From: Planctomycetota bacterium
GTDB taxonomy: Bacteria > Planctomycetota > Phycisphaerae > Phycisphaerales > SM1A02
NCBI GenBank assembly: GCA_009926815.1
Contig: RFOC01000150.1
Coordinates: 1 to 5,189, forward strand
Length of the DNA: 5,189 nt
Reading direction: 5' to 3'
The translations under genes and the position numbers were made by a program. Numbering within the stretch: position 1 is the stretch's first letter; each line of letters begins with the position of its first letter. Shown here piece by piece: positions 1 through 5,189 of the stretch. The notes below the pieces were generated by a model, which was not told the origin of the DNA, ran no database searches, and saw nothing but the letters and a program-made list of their open reading frames with translations.

Positions 1-1
1 C

Positions 2-325
2 GAGGCGCTCTGGATGGGCGTGCCCGTGATCACCACGCTGGGTGATCGACACGCGGCACGCGTCTCCGCCAGCCTGCTGCACGCCGTGGGTCATCCGGAA
101 TGGGTGGCGAAGGATGCGGCGGACTTCGCGCGGCTCGCGGCGGCCGTGGCCGCGGACCGGCCGCGGCTGGCGGAATGGCGGCGGACGCTGCGAGGATCGA
201 TGAACGCTTCCGCACTCTGCGACGGCCCCGCCTACGCGGCGCGCTTCATGGCGGGCCTCCGCCACGGCTGGCGAGAGGCCTGCCAGAAGGCACAAGGCAG
301 CAAGTCACTCGAGGCCGCAGGCTGA
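2..325 (+). CDS. C-terminal part of a GT41 (O-GlcNAc transferase / SPINDLY-like) glycosyltransferase, 5' truncated by window edge
   Basis: The reading frame is open from base 2 and ends at TGA 323-325, giving the last 107 residues of a longer protein. The segment EALWMGVPVIT, then GDRHAARVSASLL, then a short hydrophobic stretch and the late SALCDG motif match the C-terminal half of the GT41 catalytic domain. In that family the region forms the nucleotide-sugar-binding Rossmann lobe, and the GD/E..ASRV-type helix lies by the UDP pocket. Family members transfer GlcNAc or other sugars to Ser/Thr of cytoplasmic proteins and usually carry N-terminal TPR repeats, which would lie outside the window. 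The true start is not visible; the ATG at 14 is internal, because homology continues through the window edge. The natural C-terminus is present. Acceptor and donor sugar cannot be told from this fragment. Confidence 0.85.
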   Translation, partial: EALWMGVPVITTLGDRHAARVSASLLHAVGHPEWVAKDAADFARLAAAVAADRPRLAEWRRTLRGSMNASALCDGPAYAARFMAGLRHGWREACQKAQGSKSLEAAG

Positions 326-358
326 CACCGCAGGCCGGGACGGACACCCAGGCGACGA

Positions 359-398
359 AGCACGGAGAGCCGAAGGCTGTGCCTTCGGCTCTCGTGCT
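359..398. terminator. Strong hairpin between the glycosyltransferase and tRNA-Pro genes; probable (bidirectional) terminator without U-tract
   Basis: Bases 359-377 pair with 381-398 to give an 18-bp stem with one bulged G (364) and a three-base TGT loop (378-380). The inner 13 bp (365-377 with 381-393) are perfect and GC-rich. The hairpin begins 7 bases past the mature 3' end of the minus-strand tRNA and 34 bases past the glycosyltransferase stop, so it fits a shared terminator for two convergent genes. Neither side is followed by a clear T-run. It may therefore act as a transcript-end or processing structure rather than a textbook intrinsic terminator. Confidence 0.55.
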
Positions 399-403
399 GA
401 GGA

Positions 404-479
<76 letters not shown>

Positions 480-490
480 CAGGGTCGCAC

Positions 491-496
491 AGTCTA
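491..496 (-). promoter_or_regulatory. Possible -10 element of the tRNA-Pro promoter
   Basis: On the minus strand TAGACT (496-491) fits a TANNNT -10 hexamer. It lies 11 bases before the mature tRNA 5' end at 479, which allows a short leader for RNase P removal. No good -35 box is visible 16-18 bases upstream, so the call rests on position and a weak consensus. Confidence 0.3.
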
Positions 497-522
497 GCCG
501 TTCGGGCCGCTCTCCGCATTCC

Positions 523-528
523 TATCCT
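523..528 (+). promoter_or_regulatory. Possible -10 element of the alcohol dehydrogenase gene (leaderless arrangement)
   Basis: TATCCT fits a TANNNT -10 hexamer and ends 6 bases before the ATG at 535. Transcription from it would start at or next to the A of the start codon, giving a leaderless mRNA. This agrees with the absence of any purine-rich ribosome-binding site before this ATG. No convincing -35 is present. The region is the divergent gap between the tRNA and this gene, so some promoter must lie here. Confidence 0.3.
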
Positions 529-534
529 GCGGCC

Positions 535-1581
535 ATGAACACCAAGGCCTACGCCGCCCCGTCCGCCACGGCCCCCCTGGGCCCGCATGCCATCGCGCGC
601 CGCGAGCCGCTGCCCACCGACGTCGAGATCGACATCCTCTTCTGCGGCGTCTGCCACAGCGACCTGCACATCGCCCGCAACGAGTGGGGCGGCACCACGT
701 ACCCGGTGGTGCCCGGACACGAGATTCTCGGCCGGGTTCGCCGGGTGGGCGGTTCGGTCCGGAAGTTCAAGGTGGGCGATCTTGCCGCCGTCGGCTGCAT
801 GGTGGACAGCTGCCGGACCTGCGATCACTGCCGGCGCGACCTGGAGCAGTTCTGCCAGCGCGGCGCCACCTTCACCTACAACGCGCCCGACAAGCACCTC
901 GGCGGCATGACCTACGGCGGCTACTCGGAGCGCGTGGTGTGCGACGAGGCGTTCACGCTGAAGGTGCCCAGTGGCCTCGATCCAGCCGGTGCGGCCCCCC
1001 TGCTGTGCGCGGGCATCACCAGCTGGTCACCGCTTCGCAAGTGGGGCGCGGGCCCCGGGAAGCGCGTGGGCATCGTGGGTCTGGGGGGCCTGGGCCACAT
1101 GGGGGTGAAGTTCGCCCGTGCCCTGGGCGCCCACACCACGCTCTTCACCAGCAGCGAGAGCAAGGTGGCCGATGGCCAGCGGCTCGGGGCGCACGAGGTG
1201 GTGCTCTCGAAGGATCCAGCGGCGATGGCCGCCATGGCCGGCAGCCTGGACCTGATCGTGGACACGGTCTCCGCGGATCACCCCTTCGATGCCTACATGG
1301 CCACGCTCAGGCTCGATGGCGTGATGGCCGTGGTGGGCGTGCCGCCATCGCCCCAGCAGGTCCACGCCTTCAGTCTCATCATGCCACGGCGCATCCTGAC
1401 CGGATCGCTGATCGGCGGCATCGCCGAGACGCAGGAGATGCTCGACTTCTGCGGCCAGCGGGGCATCACCTGCGATGTCGAGCGGATCCGCATGGACCAG
1501 ATCAACCAGGCCTACGAGCGCATGCTCCGCAGCGACGTGAAGTACCGCTTCGTGATCGACATGGCCAGCCTGAAGGGCTGA
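535..1581 (+). CDS. Zinc-dependent, probably NADP(H)-dependent alcohol dehydrogenase (cinnamyl-alcohol-dehydrogenase / YahK-like MDR family)
   Basis: This 348-residue cytoplasmic medium-chain dehydrogenase/reductase is full length for its family and interconverts alcohols and aldehydes. The N-terminal GroES-like domain carries the catalytic zinc ligands Cys40 (GVCHSD) and His62-Glu63 (GHE), with Cys158 (LLCAG) as the last ligand. The structural-zinc lobe has Cys93, Cys96, Cys99 and Cys107. The Rossmann domain has the dinucleotide motif GLGGLG at 182-187. The second-strand end reads TSSESK (205-210); small hydroxyl residues plus Lys, instead of the acidic residue of NAD-specific enzymes, favour NADP(H), as in CAD/YahK enzymes. 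The ATG at 535 matches the usual N-terminus; no Shine-Dalgarno is seen. It stands alone, divergent from the tRNA and 146 bp before the next operon, so a role in that operon's pathway is not implied. The physiological substrate is unknown; such enzymes are often broad aldehyde reductases. Confidence 0.93.
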   Translation: MNTKAYAAPSATAPLGPHAIARREPLPTDVEIDILFCGVCHSDLHIARNEWGGTTYPVVPGHEILGRVRRVGGSVRKFKVGDLAAVGCMVDSCRTCDHCRRDLEQFCQRGATFTYNAPDKHLGGMTYGGYSERVVCDEAFTLKVPSGLDPAGAAPLLCAGITSWSPLRKWGAGPGKRVGIVGLGGLGHMGVKFARALGAHTTLFTSSESKVADGQRLGAHEVVLSKDPAAMAAMAGSLDLIVDTVSADHPFDAYMATLRLDGVMAVVGVPPSPQQVHAFSLIMPRRILTGSLIGGIAETQEMLDFCGQRGITCDVERIRMDQINQAYERMLRSDVKYRFVIDMASLKG

Positions 1582-1619
1582 CGCGTCGGATTCCCTCGTT
1601 TCCGGACTCCGTGCCACGG

Positions 1620-1645
1620 GGCCGGCGTGCTCGAATTCGCCGGTC
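1620..1645 (+). terminator. Small hairpin downstream of the alcohol dehydrogenase; weak terminator candidate
   Basis: CCGGCG (1622-1627) pairs with CGCCGG (1638-1643), and a G-U and a G-C pair extend the stem outward to 1620/1645. The loop is ten bases. It lies about 40 bases after the dehydrogenase stop. There is no T-run, so termination is only possible. In this GC-rich sequence such a short stem could also occur by chance. Confidence 0.25.
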
Positions 1646-1648
1646 GGA

Positions 1649-1726
1649 GTGGTACCTTTGGGCTTCGCCCCCGCCGAACGGGGCCTCCGTCCACCGCCCG
1701 CACGGGCCCTTCACCCGAGGTACCAC
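1649..1726 (+). promoter_or_regulatory. Aminomutase operon leader: ribosome-binding site GAGG within a long-range inverted repeat
   Basis: The ribosome-binding site is GAGG at 1717-1720, seven bases before the ATG at 1728. It lies inside the right arm of an inverted repeat. GTGGTACCT (1649-1657) is the exact reverse complement of AGGTACCAC (1718-1726). The helix can continue by a T-G pair (1658/1717) and, past one bulged base, GGG (1660-1662) with CCC (1714-1716). Between the arms are smaller GC stems, for example GCCCC (1667-1671) with GGGGC (1680-1684). If transcription starts upstream of 1649, the fold would hide the ribosome-binding site. Alternatively TACCTT (1653-1658) could be a -10 box, which would put the left arm outside the mRNA. 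No known riboswitch class is recognised. Confidence 0.35.
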
Positions 1727-1727
1727 C

Positions 1728-3157
1728 ATGGATCAGGCCTACACCCCCACGAAGCGTGAACAGGACTTCCTCGCCACGGTCCAGGACACCCGCCACGAGC
1801 GCGACATCATCAACGGCCTCGACCCCTTCCTGAGCGAGAAGGTGCCCGCGGACATGCTGGGCCTGTACACGCCGCAGGAACTGGTGCAGCTGCGCGTGCT
1901 CAAGGGCACGGAGCGCGACCTGGAGAAGCGCATGCCGGTGAAGGTGACGCGCCACTACTTCGAGCTGGCCAAGCAGAGCGCCCCGCTGCGCCGCCTGGTG
2001 AAGGCCGACCCGGCCGAGACCCTTGACCTGGCCGGCAGCGAGGACCCGGGCTTCCAGATGGACTACAGCCCCGTGGAGGGCATGCTGCACAAGTACGAGA
2101 TGGGCCTGCTGTACGTGATCAGCACCTGCTCCGCCCACTGCCGCTTCTGCTACCGCGAGGAACTCATCGCCCGCAAGGAAGTGAAGCGGCAGGATGGCAC
2201 CGTGGCCAAGAAGGGTCTGGCGAACATCCCCGACGTGGTCGGCTACATCAAGCGGTTCAACGCCGAGGTGGCTGGCAACGGCGGCCGCCACCCGGTGTGC
2301 GCGAGATCCTGATGTCGGGCGGCGACCCGATGGTGCTGCAGAACACCAAGATCGCCGCCTGGCTGGCCGCCTTGGCCGAGGCCGGCGTGGAGTCGATCCG
2401 CATCGGCACCAAGGAGATGGCCTTCTACCCGCAGCGATTCGACGAGTCGTTCGTGGCCATGCTGGACAACTTCCACAAGGCCTATCCCGAGGTGGGCCTG
2501 CACATCGTGGTGCACTTCGAGCACCCCGACGAGTTCCTGGCCAAGGATGCGGGCGGCGAGTACCTCCGCAATGGACAGGGCTTCCTGCAGTGGGTGCCCG
2601 CCACGGGCGAGGCCATGCGCCGGCTGGCGGGCCGCGGCTGGCTGAGCGTGGAGAACCAGTCCCCCATCATCAAGGGCATCAACGACGACCCGGACGCGCT
2701 GCGGATCCTGCAGCGCGAGTTCAAGCGCGCCGGCGGCGAGAACCACTACTTCTTCTGCGGACGCGACATCATCGCCTACCGCGCGTTCAACGTGCCCATC
2801 GAGCGGGCCTGGCAGATCCTCAACGAGTCGCAGAAGGGCCTCTCGGGCGTCGAGCAGCATGCTCGCCTCTCGATCACCCACTACAAGGGCAAGACCGAGG
2901 TGAACGCGGTCACCAGCAAGCCGATCCCCGGCCTCAAGGGCAGCGAGAACGGCGTGGTGCTCTTCAAGATCCTGCGCAGCTCGGGCAAGGCCGCCGACAA
3001 GGGCAAGGTGTGCATCGTGGGCCGCAATCCCGAGGCACTCTGGTTCGACGGCTACGCCGATCGCGTGCTCTTCGACGAGGCGGGCCTGTACGACTACGAC
3101 CGCGTGAAGAGCGCCCGCGTCACGCACGCCGCCCCGCCGGCCCCCGCCTGCCGATGA
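1728..3157 (+). pseudogene. KamA-family radical SAM/PLP amino acid 2,3-aminomutase, interrupted by one frameshift (possibly a sequencing error)
   Basis: The gene lies in two frames: 1728 to TGA 2310-2312, then 2297 or earlier to TGA 3155-3157. Joined after Val190 and skipping bases 2298-2299, they give a 475-residue protein, longer than the roughly 415 of clostridial lysine 2,3-aminomutase. Visible elements are the radical-SAM cluster motif Cys134-x3-Cys138-x2-Cys141, Arg143 matching the carboxylate-binding Arg, SGGD at 196-199, RIGT..YPQR (224-236), HFEHPDE (262-268), ENQSPIIKGIND (308-319) and Lys388 in GKT, matching the PLP lysine. About 18 extra residues separate the cluster motif from SGGD. 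Such enzymes move an amino group from C2 to C3 of an amino acid, using S-adenosylmethionine and PLP in the cytoplasm. Aligned from memory to the clostridial enzyme, the Asp293 position is Arg345 and the Asp330 position is Ile382 or Thr383, so lysine is a doubtful substrate. The start is set by GAGG seven bases upstream. The stop overlaps the next start (ATGA), tying it to the CoA-transferase genes. Confidence 0.85.
2293..2314 (+). other. Frameshift site in the aminomutase gene, with a TGATG stop/start overlap
   Basis: Frame one reads His-Pro-Val up to GTG 2295-2297, then runs out of homology (CARS) to TGA 2310-2312. Frame two resumes at CGC 2300 with REILMSGGDP, the family's conserved strand and PLP-contact motif. 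The sequence CCGGTGTGCGCG is explained by a doubled GT/TG dinucleotide (two extra bases) or by one missing base. No X-XXY-YYZ slippery heptamer is present here, which argues against programmed -1 shifting. The premature stop overlaps an ATG in the second frame (2312-2314), so reinitiation could make a 281-residue C-terminal fragment starting just before SGGD. That fragment would lack the iron-sulfur cluster. Confidence 0.85.
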
Positions 3158-3864
3158 TCGACAAGCGGGTCGTCAGCGCCCACGAGGCCGTGGCGGACGT
3201 CCGCGACGGCGCCGCGATCATGATCGGCGGCTTCGGCGAGGCCGGCAGCCCGATCGAGCTCATTCACGCCCTGATCGACCAGGGCGCGAAGGGCCTGACC
3301 GTGATCAGCAACAACACGGGCACGGGTCTGGTGGGCCTGGCCGCCCTGCTGCGTGCGGGCCGGGTGCGAAAGGTGATCTGCTCGTTCCCCAAGACCGCCG
3401 GATCCACCGTGTTCCCGGATCTCTATCGAGCCGGCAGGGTGGAGCTGGAACTGGTGCCGCAAGGCACGCTGGCCGAGCGCATCCGCGCGGGCGGCGCTGG
3501 CGTGGCGGCCTTCTACACCCCCACCGCCGCGGGCACGCCGCTGGCCGAGGGCAAGGAGACCCGCGAGTTCAGCGGCCGCGAGCACGTGCTCGAGCATGGC
3601 CTTCGCGCCGACTTCACGCTGATCAAGGGCCGCATCGCGGACACGCACGGCAACATCCTCTTCCATCGCACCGCCCGGAACTTCGCCCCCATGATGGCCA
3701 CCGCCGCCACGGTCACCATCGTGCAGGCGGCCGAGGTCGTGCCCGCGGGCGAACTCGATCCCGAGGCCATCGTCACGCCGGGCATCTTCGTGGACCGCGT
3801 GGTGCACGTGCCCTCGCCGGCGCTTGAATCCGCGCTCAACGAGGCGGGAGCGAGCTACCCATGA
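3154..3864 (+). CDS. 3-oxoacid CoA-transferase subunit A (PcaI / AtoD / ScoA family)
   Basis: This is a 236-residue alpha subunit of a family I CoA-transferase, which with subunit B moves CoA from a donor such as succinyl-CoA or acetyl-CoA onto a free 3-oxo acid. The glycine-rich motif GGFGEAGSP (25-33) of the CoA site is present, followed by VISNNTGTG (50-58), ICSFPK (75-80), ELVPQGTLAERIRAGG (99-114), FYTPTAAGTPLAEGKE (120-135) and the late ARNFAPMMATAA block (174-185). As I recall the families, the ICSFPK, LAEGKE and TPGIFVDRVV (208-217) wording is closer to 3-oxoadipate CoA-transferase (PcaI) than to human-type SCOT or AtoD. Length matches. The start ATG overlaps the upstream stop (ATGA), and there is no separate ribosome-binding site, so translation is probably coupled. 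The likely substrate is the 3-oxo acid made by this operon; its identity is inference. Confidence 0.93.
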   Translation: MIDKRVVSAHEAVADVRDGAAIMIGGFGEAGSPIELIHALIDQGAKGLTVISNNTGTGLVGLAALLRAGRVRKVICSFPKTAGSTVFPDLYRAGRVELELVPQGTLAERIRAGGAGVAAFYTPTAAGTPLAEGKETREFSGREHVLEHGLRADFTLIKGRIADTHGNILFHRTARNFAPMMATAATVTIVQAAEVVPAGELDPEAIVTPGIFVDRVVHVPSPALESALNEAGASYP

Positions 3865-4556
3865 GCGCGGCGCCCCAGGGCAGGTCGCAGGAGGCCACCC
3901 TCGGCTGGAGCCGCGAGGGCATCGCCGAGCGCGTGGCCCAGGACATCGAGAACGGCTCCTACGTGAACCTGGGCATCGGCATCCCGGAACTGGTGGCGAA
4001 GTTCGTGCCTGCGGGCCGGACGCTGGTCTACCACACGGAAAACGGGCTGCTGGGCATGGGCCCCTCTCCAGCGGCCGGGCAGGGAGATCCCGAACTCATC
4101 AACGCGGGCAAGCGACGCGTCAGCATGATGCCGGGCGCCGCGTTCTTCGATCAGGCGACCAGCTTCGCCATGATCCGCGGCGGACACCTGGATCTCAGCG
4201 TGCTGGGTGCCCTGCAGGTGGCGGCCAACGGCGACCTGGCCAACTGGTCCACCGGTGCGGATGACGCCATCCCCGCCGTGGGCGGCGCCATGGACCTGGT
4301 GGCCGGCGTGAAGCGCGTGTTCGTGATGACCACGCACGTCACCAAGGAGGGCTCGCCCAAGCTGGTGGAGCGATGCACCTACCCCCTGACGGGTCGCGGC
4401 GTGGTTACCCGCGTCTACTCGGATCTGGCCGTCATCGACATCACGCCCAGGGGCTTCGCGCTGGTGGAACTCGCCCCCGGCGTGGCCTTTGATTTCGTGC
4501 AGGAGCGCACCGGTGCGCCCATCCTGCGAAATTCCACACGCCGGACCGGAGCCTGA
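3861..4556 (+). CDS. 3-oxoacid CoA-transferase subunit B (PcaJ / AtoA / ScoB family), catalytic subunit
   Basis: This 231-residue beta subunit carries the catalytic glutamate. The motif (S/T)ENG is present as T59-E60-N61-G62 before LLGMGPSP, and Glu60 should form the glutamyl-CoA thioester. NLGIGIP (36-42), the MMPGAAFFD block (89-97), FAMIRGGHLDL (102-112), GDLANWSTG (124-132), AVGGAMDLVAGVKRVFVM (139-156) and CTYPLTG (172-178) follow in family order. The DLANWSTG..DAIPAVGGAMDL and CTYPLTG wording is what I recall for PcaJ. An N-terminal extension of about 10 residues and a short C-terminal tail (RNSTRRTGA) go beyond the core. The ATG overlaps the stop of subunit A (ATGA), and GGAG at 3847-3850 is ten bases upstream, so both coupling and direct initiation are possible. 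It should assemble with subunit A as a cytoplasmic heterotetramer or similar. Confidence 0.94.
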   Translation: MSAAPQGRSQEATLGWSREGIAERVAQDIENGSYVNLGIGIPELVAKFVPAGRTLVYHTENGLLGMGPSPAAGQGDPELINAGKRRVSMMPGAAFFDQATSFAMIRGGHLDLSVLGALQVAANGDLANWSTGADDAIPAVGGAMDLVAGVKRVFVMTTHVTKEGSPKLVERCTYPLTGRGVVTRVYSDLAVIDITPRGFALVELAPGVAFDFVQERTGAPILRNSTRRTGA

Positions 4557-4557
4557 C

Positions 4558-5189
4558 ATGAGCCTCAACGCCACCGACGCCACCGCCAGCCGCAGCGCCC
4601 AGCTCTTCGAGCGCGCCAAGAAGGTGATGCCTGGCGGCGTGAGCCGCAACACCGTGCTGTGGAGCGCCGTGCCGCCCTACGTGGCCCATGGCAGCGGCTG
4701 CCGAGTCACCGACATCGACGGCGTCACCCGCATCGACTTCGCCAACAACGTGGCCTCGCTCATCCACGGCCACGCCTATCCGCCCGTCACGCAGGCCGTG
4801 GCGGCGCAGGTTGCCCGCGGCACCGCGTTCATGATGGCCACCGAGCAGGAGGTGCTGCACGCCGAGCACATGTGCTCGCGCAGCGAGGGCTTCGACCGGA
4901 TCCGCTTCGTGAACTCCGGCACCGAGGCGGTGATGGCCGCCCTGAAGGCCGCCCGTGCCTTCACTGGCCGGCCCATGATCGCCAAGGTGGAGGGTGCCTA
5001 CCACGGCGCCTACGACTACGTGGAGACCAGCCAGGGCTCCACGCCGAAGGACTGGGGCTCGGCCGATCATCCCAACCGCGTCCCGCTGGTGCACGGTGCG
5101 CCGCAGTCCGCCATGGATGACGTGGTGGTGATCCCGTTCGATGACGTGGACCGCTCGATCGCGCTGCTGAACGAGCATCGCGACCAGCT
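4558..5189 (+). CDS. Class III PLP aminotransferase of the glutamate-1-semialdehyde aminomutase group, 3' truncated by window edge; possible beta-amino acid aminotransferase
   Basis: The frame starts at ATG 4558 with GGAG at 4548-4551 (six-base spacing), one base after the subunit B stop, and stays open for 210 codons plus two bases to the window edge. It has the N-terminal MPGGVSR (24-30), the SGTEA phosphate-binding motif (120-124) followed by ALKAARAFTGR (128-138), and KVEGAYHG (143-150), whose Tyr/His stack on PLP in fold-type I class III enzymes. The PLP lysine lies beyond the window. It differs from true HemL: GAYDYVETS replaces the usual GHAD-type sequence after YHG, and no haem genes are nearby. 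As I recall, beta-phenylalanine-type aminotransferases fall in this same group and share a NN..SLIHGH-like segment (63-72 here). Given its neighbours, transamination of a beta-amino acid to a 3-oxo acid is the best guess. An automated HemL label would be weakly based. Confidence 0.88.
   Translation, partial: MSLNATDATASRSAQLFERAKKVMPGGVSRNTVLWSAVPPYVAHGSGCRVTDIDGVTRIDFANNVASLIHGHAYPPVTQAVAAQVARGTAFMMATEQEVLHAEHMCSRSEGFDRIRFVNSGTEAVMAALKAARAFTGRPMIAKVEGAYHGAYDYVETSQGSTPKDWGSADHPNRVPLVHGAPQSAMDDVVVIPFDDVDRSIALLNEHRDQ

Noticed and set aside
1512..2291. Long minus-strand open frames (also 2243-3127, 3094-3807, 3855-4652 and 4441-5178)
   Set aside because: They are His/Ala/Gly/Val-rich antisense mirrors of GC-rich genes, with no recognisable domain or ribosome-binding site.
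2285..2300. Programmed -1 ribosomal frameshifting in the aminomutase gene
   Set aside because: No slippery heptamer occurs near the junction and no product need for two lengths is evident; a simple indel explains it better.
684..2312. A 542-codon open frame running from within the dehydrogenase into the aminomutase
   Set aside because: The part before 1728 is an off-frame shadow of the dehydrogenase (Arg/Gly/His-rich, no motif). Only the part from ATG 1728 is real; it has the ribosome-binding site and the family sequence.
2194..3153. An upstream extension of CoA-transferase subunit A across the aminomutase 3' half
   Set aside because: The translation before 3154 is low-complexity shadow sequence; the family N-terminus begins at the ATG at 3154.

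Overview
The window is a GC-rich (roughly two-thirds G+C by eye), densely coding stretch of a bacterial chromosome. Third codon positions are strongly G/C-biased and nothing looks like a mobile element. The tRNA gene does not encode its CCA tail, some genes have short Shine-Dalgarno motifs and others none that is evident, and an OGT-like (GT41) glycosyltransferase sits at the left edge. A high-GC Planctomycetota-type bacterium would fit, but a proteobacterium or another GC-rich phylum cannot be excluded.

Layout. At 2-325 is the C-terminal end of a GT41 / O-GlcNAc-transferase-like glycosyltransferase. It is followed by a strong hairpin (359-398) and a tRNA-Pro(CGG) gene on the minus strand (405-479). 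A divergent 55-bp gap leads into a complete zinc- and probably NADP(H)-dependent alcohol dehydrogenase of the cinnamyl-alcohol-dehydrogenase group (535-1581). A 146-bp intergenic region (1582-1727) with notable inverted repeats precedes a tightly packed plus-strand operon. Its genes are a KamA-family radical-SAM aminomutase broken by one frameshift (1728-3157), CoA-transferase subunits A (3154-3864) and B (3861-4556), and the first 210 codons of a class III aminotransferase of the glutamate-1-semialdehyde-aminomutase group (4558 to the window edge). Two of the three junctions are ATGA overlaps and the third gap is 1 bp.

How the genes could work together. Together they spell a route for an alpha-amino acid: 2,3-aminomutation to a beta-amino acid, transamination to a 3-oxo acid, and activation to a 3-oxoacyl-CoA for thiolysis. 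Aligned from memory to clostridial lysine 2,3-aminomutase, the position of Asp293, which holds the lysine side-chain amine, is Arg345 here, and the Asp330 position is not acidic. The CoA-transferase most resembles 3-oxoadipate CoA-transferase (PcaIJ). Both point to a dicarboxylic amino acid (2-aminoadipate or glutamate) rather than lysine. This is inference.

The main anomaly is the frameshift at about 2295-2299, inside the catalytic barrel. It looks like a two-base GT/TG duplication or a one-base loss, and is either a sequencing error or a real lesion. It creates a TGATG stop/start overlap that could in principle permit reinitiation.
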